A DNA stretch of 64,000 nt from Chryseobacterium gleum (GTDB taxonomy: Bacteria > Bacteroidota > Bacteroidia > Flavobacteriales_D > Crocinitomicaceae), in the NCBI GenBank assembly GCA_945862165.1, contig CAMAXI010000003.1, positions 1 to 64,000 of the forward strand. Reading direction: 5' to 3'. The position numbers were made by a program, and so were the translations under genes. This document shows, one piece after another, positions 55,826-64,000 of the stretch (position 1 is the stretch's first letter; every line of letters begins with the position of its first letter). The notes under the pieces were generated by a model. The model was not told where the DNA came from. It saw only the letters and a program-made list of their open reading frames with translations, and did not search any database.

Positions 55826-56356
55826 GTACGCGTAAGTATTGTTTTCGGCGGTTGGGATTTCCATTATTGTACCACATTTTTTACACGTACGAATTTCCTC
55901 TGAATCATATACTTTTTGTAACAAATTGGAAAGTTGACTAACTATATCTTCTAATTTAAATTCTTCGGAATATAATTCCTCATTACATGCATCGCAGAAC
56001 CAGGTGCATGAATCAAATTCAACTTCTTTTCGATTTCGTTCGATTACAAGTCCAATAGTGTCTGCAAAACGTTGCGGTGAATGGTATGTTTTTCCTGGAA
56101 GTAAAAACATTTCTCCTTCCTTGATTTCAATTACAGTACGTTTACCATCTTGAATTATCGGCAATTTCATACTTCCTTTTAATTGATAAAATAATTCTTC
56201 CCCTTCGTTATAATGAAAATCTTTTCGCGCATTTGGCCCACCGATTATCATCACAATAAAGTCAGAATCTTTATACAAAACAGCATTATTTACTGGAGGT
56301 TGCAATAAGTGTTTGTTATCTTCAATCCACTTATTAAGGTTAAAGGGCATTAACAT
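55796..56356 (-). CDS. nbaC: 3-hydroxyanthranilate 3,4-dioxygenase
   Basis: 186 residues. Cupin fold with metal ligands in HYNEGEELFYQLKG and the later TYHSPQRFADTIGLVIERN; the C-terminal rubredoxin-like metal site has two CxxC pairs (CDAC, CKKC). It opens the ring of 3-hydroxyanthranilate on the way to quinolinate. MPFNLNKW two codons inside (56350) is an equally good start. The last ten residues come from repeat DNA and are not part of the family fold. Confidence 0.9.
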   Translation of the reverse strand: MLMPFNLNKWIEDNKHLLQPPVNNAVLYKDSDFIVMIIGGPNARKDFHYNEGEELFYQLKGSMKLPIIQDGKRTVIEIKEGEMFLLPGKTYHSPQRFADTIGLVIERNRKEVEFDSCTWFCDACNEELYSEEFKLEDIVSQLSNLLQKVYDSEEIRTCKKCGTIMEIPTAENNTYAYGRDVSRPKI

Positions 56357-56386
56357 AATTATGGGTTTTTATTTCAATTCCTACCT

Positions 56387-56416
56387 AAAAAAAAGCACGA
56401 TTGCTCGTGCTTTTTT
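56387..56416. terminator. Terminator AGCACGA-TTGC-TCGTGCT, second copy
   Basis: The same hairpin and T run as at 53214-53245, here between HPPD and the hydroxyanthranilate dioxygenase genes, where it would reduce read-through into the kynurenine genes. Confidence 0.75.
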
Positions 56417-56436
56417 GGGTGAATCGCGATTCACCC
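56417..56436. repeat. Palindrome GGGTGAATCGCGATTCACCC, copy 3
   Basis: Perfect copy directly joined to the terminator hairpin; followed by GAACGA, as in copy 1. Confidence 0.9.
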
Positions 56437-56452
56437 GAACGATTTGTGCTAA

Positions 56453-57610
56453 TTAAAGCGTTCCTCTTTTAGCTTGTTCCGCCTCGATAGACTTAAATAA
56501 AGCCTTAAAGTTTCCTTTACCGAAAGAGTTTGCTCCTCTACGTTGGATGATTTCAAAAAATAAGGTAGGTCTATCTTCCACAGGTTTGGTGAAGATTTGC
56601 AATAAATAACCATCTTCATCTCTATCTACCATGATACCTAAACTTTTCAAGGTTTCAATATCCTCTTGAATATCTCCTACACGTCCAAAAACGGTATCGT
56701 AATAATCACCAGGTACATGTAAAAATTCTACTCCACGCTTACGCATTTCCGAAATCGTAAATACGATATCGTCTGTCGCTACTGCAATATGTTGACATCC
56801 AGCACCTCCGTAAAATTGAATATATTCTTCTATTTGCGATTTTTTCTTTCCGTGTGCTGGTTCGTTAATTGGGAATTTAATACGACCATTACCATTTGTC
56901 ATCACTTTACTCATTAAAGCAGTGTACTCTGTAGAAATATCTTTATCGTCGAATGTGATTAAATTTGCGAATCCCATTACTTCTTCGTAGAATTTCGCCC
57001 ATTTATTCATATCTCCCAAATCCACATTTCCAACCATGTGATCGATATATTTCAATCCAGTTGGTATAGGGTTGTATTCAGATTCCCATTTTTCAAATCC
57101 TGGTAAAAAAACACCATTGTAATTTTTTCGTTCTACAAAAATATGTACAGTATCTCCATAGGTATGAATCCCTGCTCGAACAACTTCCCCGTCTTTATCG
57201 GATTCTACGCGTGGTTCAAAGTAAGATTTCGCACCTCTTTTGATTGTTTCTTCATACGATTTTCTTGCATCATCCACCCAAAGTGCGATCACTTTCACAC
57301 CATCCCCGTGTTGTTTAATATGTTCACCAATTTCACTTTCTGAATTTAATGGCGTTGTTAAAATCAATTTAATTTTATCTTGTTTTACTACATAGGAAGT
57401 TCTGTCTGTTACTCCAGTCTCTAAACCTTGGTATGCAAAGGATTGAAATCCAAAAGCGGTTTTATAATAGTGTGCTGCTTGTTTTGCATTTCCTACGTAT
57501 AATTCAACATAGTCTGTACCATTAAGTGGAAGAAAATCTTGTGCTTCAGCGAAGATTTTTTCTAAACCGTAGTTATAATTCTCGACGTTTTTTAAATTTT
57601 TTGATTCCAT
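56453..57610 (-). CDS. hppD: 4-hydroxyphenylpyruvate dioxygenase
   Basis: 385 residues from MESKNLKNVENYNYG. Two vicinal-oxygen-chelate domains; iron ligands in DHMVGNV, QHIAVATDDI and the C-terminal FFEIIQRRG; the gating helix region GNFKALFKSIE is at the end. It makes homogentisate from 4-hydroxyphenylpyruvate. A longer reading (start 57736) would translate palindromic repeats (GVNRDSP) and is rejected. Preceded by hmgA. Confidence 0.93.
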   Translation of the reverse strand: MESKNLKNVENYNYGLEKIFAEAQDFLPLNGTDYVELYVGNAKQAAHYYKTAFGFQSFAYQGLETGVTDRTSYVVKQDKIKLILTTPLNSESEIGEHIKQHGDGVKVIALWVDDARKSYEETIKRGAKSYFEPRVESDKDGEVVRAGIHTYGDTVHIFVERKNYNGVFLPGFEKWESEYNPIPTGLKYIDHMVGNVDLGDMNKWAKFYEEVMGFANLITFDDKDISTEYTALMSKVMTNGNGRIKFPINEPAHGKKKSQIEEYIQFYGGAGCQHIAVATDDIVFTISEMRKRGVEFLHVPGDYYDTVFGRVGDIQEDIETLKSLGIMVDRDEDGYLLQIFTKPVEDRPTLFFEIIQRRGANSFGKGNFKALFKSIEAEQAKRGTL

Positions 57611-57631
57611 TTTTTTTGTTTTTTTAATTAT

Positions 57632-57708
57632 GGGTGAATCGCGATTCACCCTTACGGTTGATTCTTTTGGGTGAATCACGATGTTTTCGGGTGAATCACG
57701 ATTCACCC
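57632..57708. repeat. Palindrome cluster between hmgA and hppD
   Basis: GGGTGAATCGCGATTCACCC at 57632-57651, a half copy (GGGTGAATCACGAT) at 57669-57682, and GGGTGAATCACGATTCACCC at 57689-57708. The last one touches the TAG stop of hmgA without a gap. Confidence 0.9.
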
Positions 57709-58878
57709 CTAACCTAGCATTTCTTGGTTTACCCATGATTTATAATAGTCATTGATTTCTAATCCAAGCGCTTCTTCCGTAATCATTACTGGTTTGAATG
57801 GATCAATCATCACTGCTAATTCATTCGTTTCTTTTTTACCGATACTTCTTTCGATAGCACCTGGATGAGGTCCGTGCGGCAATCCTCCTGGATGTAAAGT
57901 GATTTGACCTTTTTGAATATCATTTCTACTCATAAAATCACCATCAACATAGTAAAGTAATTCGTCTGAATCAATATTGCTATGGTGGTAAGGTGCAGGA
58001 ATTGCGTCTGGGTGATAATCGTACATACGAGGCACAAACGAACAGATTACGAAGTTGTTACCTTCAAATGTTTGGTGAATCGGTGGTGGCATGTGGATAC
58101 GCCCTGTGATTGGTTCAAAATTAAAAATAGAGAACGCATATGGGTAATGGTATCCATCCCAACCAGCTACATCAAATGGATGCGTTGCGTATGTATAGGG
58201 ATAAATATTTCCTTGTTTTTTGATGTTAACCAAAAAATTACCCTTTACATCAAATGTATCTAAGGCTTGTGGCGTTTTAATATCACGTTCACAGAATGGT
58301 GAATGTTCTAATAATTGTCCAAATTGATTGCGGTATCTTTTAGGTGTGGTAATTGGACTGAATGACTCGACAATTAACAACTTATTTTCTTGTGTCGCAA
58401 AATCTAATTGATATACTGTACCTCTAGGGATAATTAGATAATCCCCATATTCAAACTCAATTTTGCCATACATTGTTTTAAATGTACCATTACCCACGTG
58501 AATGAAAATCATTTCATCTGCGTCTGCATTTTTAAAAAAGTAAGGGGTTGAATTTTTCGGCGCTGCTAAACCAATATGTATGTCATTATTGACAAAAAGT
58601 GTTTTGCGACTTTTAATATAATCTGCTTCTGGTTTTAACTGAAAACCTGCAAAACTTAAACATTTTAAACTTTCAGATACAGCAATTTTAGGTTTTACAG
58701 AATATGCTTCCCCCATTTCTTTCACCATTGTTGGTGGATGTAAATGATACACTAATGAAGACATTCCTGCAAACCCCTCTGTTCCTACTAATTCTTCGTG
58801 GTATAAATTCCCGTTAGATTGTCGAGAAACGACGTGTCTCTTTTTAGGAATTGTACCGTGTTTTTGATAGAATGGCAT
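57709..58878 (-). CDS. hmgA: Homogentisate 1,2-dioxygenase
   Basis: 389 residues from MPFYQKHGTIPKKRH. Cupin-type fold with family blocks FIHVGNGTFKTMYGKIEF, GDYLIIPRGTVYQLDF, GWDGYHYPYAFSIFNFEP, MPPPIHQTFEG and LHPGGLPHGPHPG, which carry the iron ligands. It opens the ring of homogentisate to maleylacetoacetate in tyrosine breakdown. The next enzymes (isomerase, fumarylacetoacetase) are absent here. The upstream TTG reading of ten more residues is less likely. It is the first gene of the cluster. Confidence 0.93.
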   Translation of the reverse strand: MPFYQKHGTIPKKRHVVSRQSNGNLYHEELVGTEGFAGMSSLVYHLHPPTMVKEMGEAYSVKPKIAVSESLKCLSFAGFQLKPEADYIKSRKTLFVNNDIHIGLAAPKNSTPYFFKNADADEMIFIHVGNGTFKTMYGKIEFEYGDYLIIPRGTVYQLDFATQENKLLIVESFSPITTPKRYRNQFGQLLEHSPFCERDIKTPQALDTFDVKGNFLVNIKKQGNIYPYTYATHPFDVAGWDGYHYPYAFSIFNFEPITGRIHMPPPIHQTFEGNNFVICSFVPRMYDYHPDAIPAPYHHSNIDSDELLYYVDGDFMSRNDIQKGQITLHPGGLPHGPHPGAIERSIGKKETNELAVMIDPFKPVMITEEALGLEINDYYKSWVNQEMLG

Positions 58879-58975
58879 AGTGTTGGGTTTTATAATTAAC
58901 TGAAACAAAGTAATGAAGATTCAAATGCGTGATGAATGATGCTACTCACAGAAAAACATGATTAATGTCAGTATA

Positions 58976-59120
58976 TTGGTAGATTAGGAAATAGTAGATA
59001 GGAATTAGTAGATAGCATTTAGGAATTAGGAAATAGTAGATAGCATTTATGGAATAGGAATTAGTAGATAGCATTTAGGAAATAGTAGATAGGAATTAGG
59101 AAATAGCAGTTAGTAGTTTG
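58976..59120. repeat. AT-rich tandem word tract
   Basis: Shuffled repeats of AGGAAATAGTAGATAG, GGAATTAGTAGATAG and CATTTAGGAATTAG fill most of the 330-base gap between hmgA and the DUF5723 gene. No ORF or stem-loop is evident. Related words occur at 60705-60740. Confidence 0.7.
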
Positions 59121-59208
59121 AAGACTTAATCTTAGTTAATGAGGCGGATTATTTTTTGGTCAAGTGTTTTGGCTTTTTATATCTTTACACCGCATTAAAA
59201 CCCATACT

Positions 59209-60699
59209 ATGAAAACAATACTTATTTGTATTGCACTAATTTGCTCTAATATCCTGTTCTCTCAAACACAAGGTATTGCTTACACAGCGGTTGGAAAAGG
59301 AGTAGCCACTACCTTTTTAACAGATTACCAATGTTTGGGTGTTAACACTTCTGCACTTGGTTGGGGAACTGGCTATACCAAGAAAAAATTCACCATGGGA
59401 TCGAGTGAATTTGGATTTGGAATTTCTTCCGATGTATTAAATCAAGAACGTTTAAAGAATTTCGGAAAATCTATTTATACTGCCATTGCCTATGATTCAA
59501 CAAAGATAATAAACTGGAAAAGCCAACAAGCAGCAATTTCTGAATATGCCCAAGCTGGAATATCTTTGTATGCAGACTATAATTGGGGAGGACTTTCGTT
59601 TCAAGGGAAATTGTTTGGTGGAATAGCTTTTAACGTACGTGAAAATTACCAATGGTATTCCCAATTAAGCAAAAATGCAACAGACTTAATTGTTAATGGA
59701 AAAGTTTCTAGTTTATTTGATTCTGTAGATGTCAAATTTGGAAACATTACTACACGTATTCCAAATACGGGAAATATTTCATCCGACACCTTGAAAAATG
59801 TTGTAAGCGGAACCATGGCAATCCCATTACCCTTGAGTTCATTGTTACATGGAACCTCCATCAAAATGGTTTGGAATCGTTCTTACAATCTTGGCTACGG
59901 TAGAAAAATATTTGGAATTGATAGTATTATCGAAATCTATGCTGGTATTGGGGGGCGTATTATTAAGTCAATGGCAATGTTTGATTTAGACGCCACAGGC
60001 AACGGGATTGAATTACATTCTTCGCTAACTTCTTCCTATAAAATAAACTACCAAAATGTATTATCGACTGTTAATACACTACAAAATTATTCTGGCGGTA
60101 TCCCTCCTGCTGTTGGTTCTGGATATGGACTTGATTTTTCGGTTAGTACTATCCTGTGGAATAAATTGAAAGTTGCGATTGCAGTTAACAATATTGGTTC
60201 TGTTACCTACAATCGAAATGTATATACCATCAAAGACACGTTGATTGGTAACATCGGAATTAATAGTTTAACGGATATGGATATTTCTAAATCTGTGAAT
60301 CAATTACTTACAAAAGGTGGATTATTAACCTTAAAAGGACAAGAAAAATACAAATTAGCAAATGCTGCTACATTTCGCTTTGGAACAAGTTTTCATTGGC
60401 GAAAAATCTTAGGAATTGGCTTTGATTTAGTGGCACCTTTTAATTCTGACAATCCAGGAAATATAAAAAATACTGTGATTTCTTTAGGTGGTGATCTACG
60501 AATATTAAAATGGTTACAATTAAGTTGTGGGTACTTTGGAGGCGGAATTTACAAAAACAATATGCCTGTTGGAATCAACTTCATTTTACGAAATGGTGGA
60601 TATGAATTTGGGATTTCCTCCCGCGATGCTTTATCCTTTTTCCAAAAAGATGCGCATAGTTTATCTTTTGCTATGGGATTTGCTCGGGTACGATTTTAG
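59209..60699 (+). CDS. DUF5723 family outer-membrane protein
   Basis: 496 residues from MKTILICIALICSNILFSQ (signal peptide). The mature part has the DUF5723 plan: N-terminal AVGKGVATTFLTDYQCLGVN, AGISLYADYNWGGLSFQGKL strands, GSGYGLDFSVST and the C-terminal strands GFGIS/LSFAMGFARVRF of a barrel. A TTG reading 15 codons longer is rejected in favour of the ATG with signal peptide. Function unknown. Single gene. Confidence 0.78.
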   Translation: MKTILICIALICSNILFSQTQGIAYTAVGKGVATTFLTDYQCLGVNTSALGWGTGYTKKKFTMGSSEFGFGISSDVLNQERLKNFGKSIYTAIAYDSTKIINWKSQQAAISEYAQAGISLYADYNWGGLSFQGKLFGGIAFNVRENYQWYSQLSKNATDLIVNGKVSSLFDSVDVKFGNITTRIPNTGNISSDTLKNVVSGTMAIPLPLSSLLHGTSIKMVWNRSYNLGYGRKIFGIDSIIEIYAGIGGRIIKSMAMFDLDATGNGIELHSSLTSSYKINYQNVLSTVNTLQNYSGGIPPAVGSGYGLDFSVSTILWNKLKVAIAVNNIGSVTYNRNVYTIKDTLIGNIGINSLTDMDISKSVNQLLTKGGLLTLKGQEKYKLANAATFRFGTSFHWRKILGIGFDLVAPFNSDNPGNIKNTVISLGGDLRILKWLQLSCGYFGGGIYKNNMPVGINFILRNGGYEFGISSRDALSFFQKDAHSLSFAMGFARVRF

Positions 60700-60704
60700 A
60701 TTGG

Positions 60705-60801
60705 TAATAGGGATTAGCTCATAGCATTTAGTAATTAGGGGAAAGGAGGATGAGAAGCCCTTCGGCACATTTCGACAAGTTCAATGGGGACAGCTGAGGG
60801 T
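60705..60801. repeat. Word tract and degraded CCCTTCG...GACAAGTTC repeat
   Basis: Starts with TAGGGATTAGCTCATAGCAT words like those at 58976, then GCCCTTCGGCACATTTCGAC and AAGTTCAATGGGGACAGCTGAGGG. Related in wording to 39441-39465. Confidence 0.45.
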
Positions 60802-60843
60802 GAAATTGGAGATTGACAGATTACAGATTCTTGGTACTAACTT

Positions 60844-61308
60844 TTATTTCGAACGCGCCTCTTTAAAGTATTTGTAAGGTACCCATAGCATACCAAAACA
60901 TTCTCCTTCTTCTTTTCCAAGGTGTTTGTGATGCATTTTGTGTCCTCGACGTATCGCTCTAAAGTACAACTGATTCGCATTACGAAAGATTTTAAAACGT
61001 TGATGGATAAATATATCGTGTACAAAAAAATAAGCAATCCCATAAATAGTGATTCCTAAACCTATCCAAAAAGCCCAATTGTAGTCATGTTGACCGCCAA
61101 TAATTAAACCAAGCATTCCAGGAACGGCGAAAATAACGAAGAAATAATCATTTTTCTCAAAAAAACCTGTCACCTCTTTTTTGTGGTGATCGCTATGTAA
61201 ATTCCATAAAAAGCCATGCATCACATAGCGATGTGTTAACCAAGCAACACCTTCCATTCCAAAAAATGTAACTATAACAATTAACAAATTCATGTATAAA
61301 CCACTCAT
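60844..61308 (-). CDS. crtZ: Beta-carotene hydroxylase
   Basis: 154 residues, membrane protein with about four hydrophobic segments. Di-iron histidine boxes HRYVMHG, HSDHH, HDIFIHQR and HKMHHKHLG match the fatty-acid hydroxylase superfamily CrtZ branch. It adds 3,3'-hydroxyls to beta-carotene (zeaxanthin). It lies 2 bases after a hypothetical gene and downstream of crtB/crtI in the same operon. Confidence 0.92.
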   Translation of the reverse strand: MSGLYMNLLIVIVTFFGMEGVAWLTHRYVMHGFLWNLHSDHHKKEVTGFFEKNDYFFVIFAVPGMLGLIIGGQHDYNWAFWIGLGITIYGIAYFFVHDIFIHQRFKIFRNANQLYFRAIRRGHKMHHKHLGKEEGECFGMLWVPYKYFKEARSK

Positions 61309-61310
61309 AA

Positions 61311-61826
61311 TTAATAATTTTCAATTATTTTTTTTTCTGAATCTGATAAAACATCTGCTTTAACCAAAAATGCTTTCATCAGTTTTTTTAATTCTTCATC
61401 GTCGATTGACTTAAATTGTTTTACGATAAAGCCTTTATCTGTTTGTATATGATCCGAATATCCTAAAAAAGAAGGCGATTTAGATTGCATTGCCAAACGC
61501 AAAAATCTAATTTCAACACTTTTAGAATCTTTATGTACACACTTTTCCAACAAGGATTTTCCTTTCGAAAAAGAGCTCAACTTATCCAATGGATTGAGTA
61601 AATATTTTGCATACATCATTAATCCACATGCTTTATAGGCAGTCAATACAGGTTGCGTATGTTCTGTTGCATTTTTCAAACCATACACTAAGGAAGTACA
61701 AGATTGTTGATCAAATGCAGCAGTTTTAAATAAAGATCTAGCTTCGGAAATAGTGTCCACATTTGCAGTTTTTTCCGAAGTACTACTAACTAAGAAAGGG
61801 AATAAAAAAAACATGATTAATTTCAT
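61311..61826 (-). CDS. Hypothetical protein of the carotenoid operon
   Basis: 171 residues with an N-terminal signal peptide (about 1-18). The mature part is helical (ARSLFKTAAFDQQSCTSLVY, KACGLMMYAKYLLNPLDKL, SVEIRFLRLAMQSKSPSFL) with three Cys. Similar genes sit between crtB and crtZ in other Flavobacteriia, so a pigment-linked role is plausible but unproven. It overlaps crtB by one base. Confidence 0.75.
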   Translation of the reverse strand: MKLIMFFLFPFLVSSTSEKTANVDTISEARSLFKTAAFDQQSCTSLVYGLKNATEHTQPVLTAYKACGLMMYAKYLLNPLDKLSSFSKGKSLLEKCVHKDSKSVEIRFLRLAMQSKSPSFLGYSDHIQTDKGFIVKQFKSIDDEELKKLMKAFLVKADVLSDSEKKIIENY

Positions 61827-62662
61827 TACAACATATTGGTTTTAAACTGTAACATACTTTTAAACATCAATGCAATTTTCTCTCCGTTACTTACGCGAAT
61901 ACGTTCTACCAACACACGTTCTACGGAAACACGCTTGATTTTTTTGAATAGAGTAAAATAATAAACATACGCTAAGTATACCCCACCTTTCGAAGTAACA
62001 GGTAAATTTTTAATCCCAATTAATGCTTCTTTAAAATCCAATGCAATTTCATCTTCAATTTCACGTTTTGATTGCAAGGTAAATTCGTTCATATCAACGT
62101 TAGGAAAATAGGTTCTTCCCAACGTTTTGTAATCATCTTTCAAATCGCGTAAGAAATTAATTTTTTGGAAAGCTGCTCCTAATTTCATAGCAAATGGTTT
62201 GAGTTCGTCGTATTTTTCTTGATTACCATCTAAGAAAACTTTCAAACACATTAATCCAACTACTTCTGCAGAACCAAGAATATATTTCTCGTAATTTTCT
62301 TTTACATAGAACTGTTTTTCTAAATCCATTTCCATACTATCCAGAAAAACATTTACTAACTCAATATCAATATTATACTGATGAATAACCTGTTGAAATG
62401 AATTTAAAATAGGATTTAATGAAATACGGTGTTCAAGCGCTTCGTACAAATCTGAACGAAATTTTCCCAATAAATACTTCTTGTCATAGCCATCAAAACT
62501 ATCTACAATTTCATCCGCAAAACGAACAAATCCATAAATAGCATATATAGGGTTTCGTATTGGATTTTTCAAGAAAAGTATCCCCAACGAAAAACTAGTA
62601 CTGTATCGCTTGGTAGTCAATTTACTACACATCATAGACACCTCGTCAAATAGTGCTTTCAT
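61826..62662 (-). CDS. crtB: Phytoene synthase
   Basis: 278 residues. The two aspartate-rich motifs are present: RFADEIVDSFDG near residue 45 and FLRDLKDDYKTLGRTYFP near residue 170. It condenses two geranylgeranyl diphosphates to phytoene. It overlaps the next gene by one base and follows crtI by 4 bases. Confidence 0.93.
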   Translation of the reverse strand: MKALFDEVSMMCSKLTTKRYSTSFSLGILFLKNPIRNPIYAIYGFVRFADEIVDSFDGYDKKYLLGKFRSDLYEALEHRISLNPILNSFQQVIHQYNIDIELVNVFLDSMEMDLEKQFYVKENYEKYILGSAEVVGLMCLKVFLDGNQEKYDELKPFAMKLGAAFQKINFLRDLKDDYKTLGRTYFPNVDMNEFTLQSKREIEDEIALDFKEALIGIKNLPVTSKGGVYLAYVYYFTLFKKIKRVSVERVLVERIRVSNGEKIALMFKSMLQFKTNML

Positions 62663-62666
62663 CGTT

Positions 62667-64000
62667 TTACGGTATTAATTGTTTTATCAATTCATTTGCT
62701 GCTATTTTCCCAGAAATCAACGAAGGTGGAACTCCTGGCCCCGGTACTGTTAACTGTCCGGTATAGAACAAATTATTGATTTTTTTATTTCTAATTTTCG
62801 GTTTAAAAATTGCTGTTTGTCCTAAGGTATTTGCTAAACCGTACGCATTACCTTTATAGGAATTATAATCTGACACAAAATCATTGACACAGTAACTTCG
62901 CTTGTAATCAATGAAATCAATTATTTTATCCCCCGTTTGCTTCTCCAATCGCTGCATCATTTGTTGAAAATACGTTTCTCTCAATTCTTCAGAATCGGTT
63001 AATCCGGGAGCTAAAGGCATTAATAAAAATACATTTTCATGTCCTTCAGGCGCAATAGTCGCATCTGTTTTCGAAGGACAACAAACATAAAACAATGGTT
63101 TAGAGGGCCATACTGGATTCTTGTAAATTTCTTTCGCGTGTTGCGTTAAATCTTCATCAAAAAATAGCGTATGGTGTTCCAAATTTGCAATTCGTTTTTT
63201 GACACCAAGATAATAAATCAAAGAAGAAGGTGCAAATGTTTTTTTCTTCCAATAATTTTCGGAGTAATTTCTAAATTTTTCAGGAAGTAATTTACTTTCT
63301 ACGTGGTGATAATCCGCTCCAGCAATTACTGCATCAAAATCTATCTTTTGGTCTTGGATAGTAAGAGAATTCGCTAATCCATTTTCGATATTAATATGTT
63401 GTACAGCAGCATTAACATTAAACTTAACACCTAATTTTTCAGCTACTTGCACCATACCGTCGATTACTTTTCCAAATCCACCCATCGGATACCAAGTACC
63501 CAATTTTAGTCCTGCAAAATTCATTAAACTATATAAAGCCGGCGTATCCTGTGGCATTGCTCCTAAAAACAACACTGGAAATTCCATCAAGGTTATAAGT
63601 TTCGGATTGGTGAAATATTTTCGGACATGTTTACTAAAAGAAGAAAAAACTTGCAAACGAAGTACTCCTTTTAATACATCTGTTGTCATGAATTCTGTTA
63701 TCGAATTTGCTGGTTTGTAGATAAGTTCATCTACCCCAACTTTATACTTAAATTCTGCCTCTTCTAAAAATTTGATTAGTTGTAATTTACTTCCAGGTTC
63801 AATCGATTCAAACAAAGCGCATAATTCCTCAAAATTTTCAGGAACGTGCATTGTATCATTTTCTCCATAGACAACATCAAACGAAGGATTTAACAATTTA
63901 AGTTCATATAAATCTGCTACATCTACCCCAAAATCACGGAAATAGCGCTCGAAAATATCGGGCATCCAGTACCAACTTGGTCCCATGTCAAACATATACC
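62667..64000 (-). CDS. crtI: Phytoene desaturase, 5' end beyond the window
   Basis: At least 443 residues are visible. The N-terminal FAD GxGxxG motif is missing because the gene runs off the right edge; the visible part opens at GYMFDMGPSWYWMPDIFERY, the substrate-entry region of CrtI. Further motifs are PMGGFGKVIDGMV, DAVIAGADYHHVE and the C-terminal TGQLTVPGPGVPPSLISGKI. It dehydrogenates phytoene to lycopene. Start codon not in the window. Confidence 0.92.
   Translation of the reverse strand, partial: YMFDMGPSWYWMPDIFERYFRDFGVDVADLYELKLLNPSFDVVYGENDTMHVPENFEELCALFESIEPGSKLQLIKFLEEAEFKYKVGVDELIYKPANSITEFMTTDVLKGVLRLQVFSSFSKHVRKYFTNPKLITLMEFPVLFLGAMPQDTPALYSLMNFAGLKLGTWYPMGGFGKVIDGMVQVAEKLGVKFNVNAAVQHINIENGLANSLTIQDQKIDFDAVIAGADYHHVESKLLPEKFRNYSENYWKKKTFAPSSLIYYLGVKKRIANLEHHTLFFDEDLTQHAKEIYKNPVWPSKPLFYVCCPSKTDATIAPEGHENVFLLMPLAPGLTDSEELRETYFQQMMQRLEKQTGDKIIDFIDYKRSYCVNDFVSDYNSYKGNAYGLANTLGQTAIFKPKIRNKKINNLFYTGQLTVPGPGVPPSLISGKIAANELIKQLIP

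Noticed and set aside
57611-57736. N-terminal extension of the HPPD gene
   Set aside because: The extra codons translate palindromic repeats; family members begin near MESKNLKN.

Overview
The window is a chromosomal segment of a low-GC Bacteroidota bacterium, most likely a member of Flavobacteriales (Crocinitomicaceae/Fluviicola-like). The evidence is type IX secretion sorting domains (types A and B), gliding genes in the order mutY-ssb-gldE-gldD, -7 elements of the TAnnTTTG type, few Shine-Dalgarno sequences, a tRNA without encoded CCA, the CusA-TolC fusion common in this phylum, and a crtZ/crtB/crtI carotenoid cluster. The species cannot be named from sequence alone. No prophage, integron, CRISPR array or intact insertion sequence is visible.

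Layout. 0-11 kb: a 1904-residue secreted adhesin-like protein with a type B sorting domain, tRNA-Leu(UAG), trigger factor, and a TPR plus PorE-like TPR/PD40/OmpA pair. 11-19.4 kb: a thiolase of the 3-oxoadipyl-CoA type, an overlapping operon of lipoprotein, outer-membrane protein and type A sorted protein, then recX-rng, a 30-residue basic protein too short for normal gene calling, and an HU-type protein. 19.4-27 kb: mutY-ssb-gldE-gldD, a DUF2490 protein, a PiT phosphate transporter with its DUF47 partner plus a diverged second DUF47 copy, and a secreted thioredoxin. 27-43.8 kb: guaA, a LysM/periplasmic-binding fusion, hemF, small secreted proteins, a glutathione peroxidase, gyrB, a DUF4143 ATPase, an SMUBP-2-like helicase, a DCC protein, a DEAD-box helicase, coaD and a cysteine-less thioredoxin-fold protein. 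44-50 kb: a metal-efflux set of His-rich secreted protein, CusA-like pump fused to a TolC-like channel, and adaptor lipoprotein. 50-53 kb: small secreted proteins, one with a stop codon inside its signal peptide, a UDG-like protein and a metzincin-like lipoprotein. 53-59 kb: an aromatic amino-acid catabolic cluster on the minus strand (homogentisate dioxygenase, HPPD, 3-hydroxyanthranilate dioxygenase, kynurenine monooxygenase, tryptophan dioxygenase). 59-64 kb: a DUF5723 outer-membrane protein and crtZ, a hypothetical gene, crtB and crtI, with crtI running off the right edge.

How they work together. The aromatic cluster joins the first steps of tryptophan breakdown (kynurenine branch) with tyrosine breakdown to maleylacetoacetate. 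Kynureninase, formamidase and the last two tyrosine steps must lie elsewhere. The crt genes would give zeaxanthin-type pigments if a lycopene cyclase lies outside the window. Several genes (PorE-like, gldD, gldE and the two sorted substrates) belong to the gliding/type IX secretion theme.

The most unusual layer is non-coding. Intergenic gaps hold short palindromes built from different stem words, plus 24-bp and 19-bp tandem arrays. Many sit exactly at stop codons of minus-strand genes, and some supply the stop codon or the last residues of the protein. No clearly new multi-gene system was found. The best leads are this stop-codon-linked repeat layer, the signal-peptide-like segment inside the CusA-TolC fusion, and the interrupted Cys-cluster gene at 50.1-50.4 kb.
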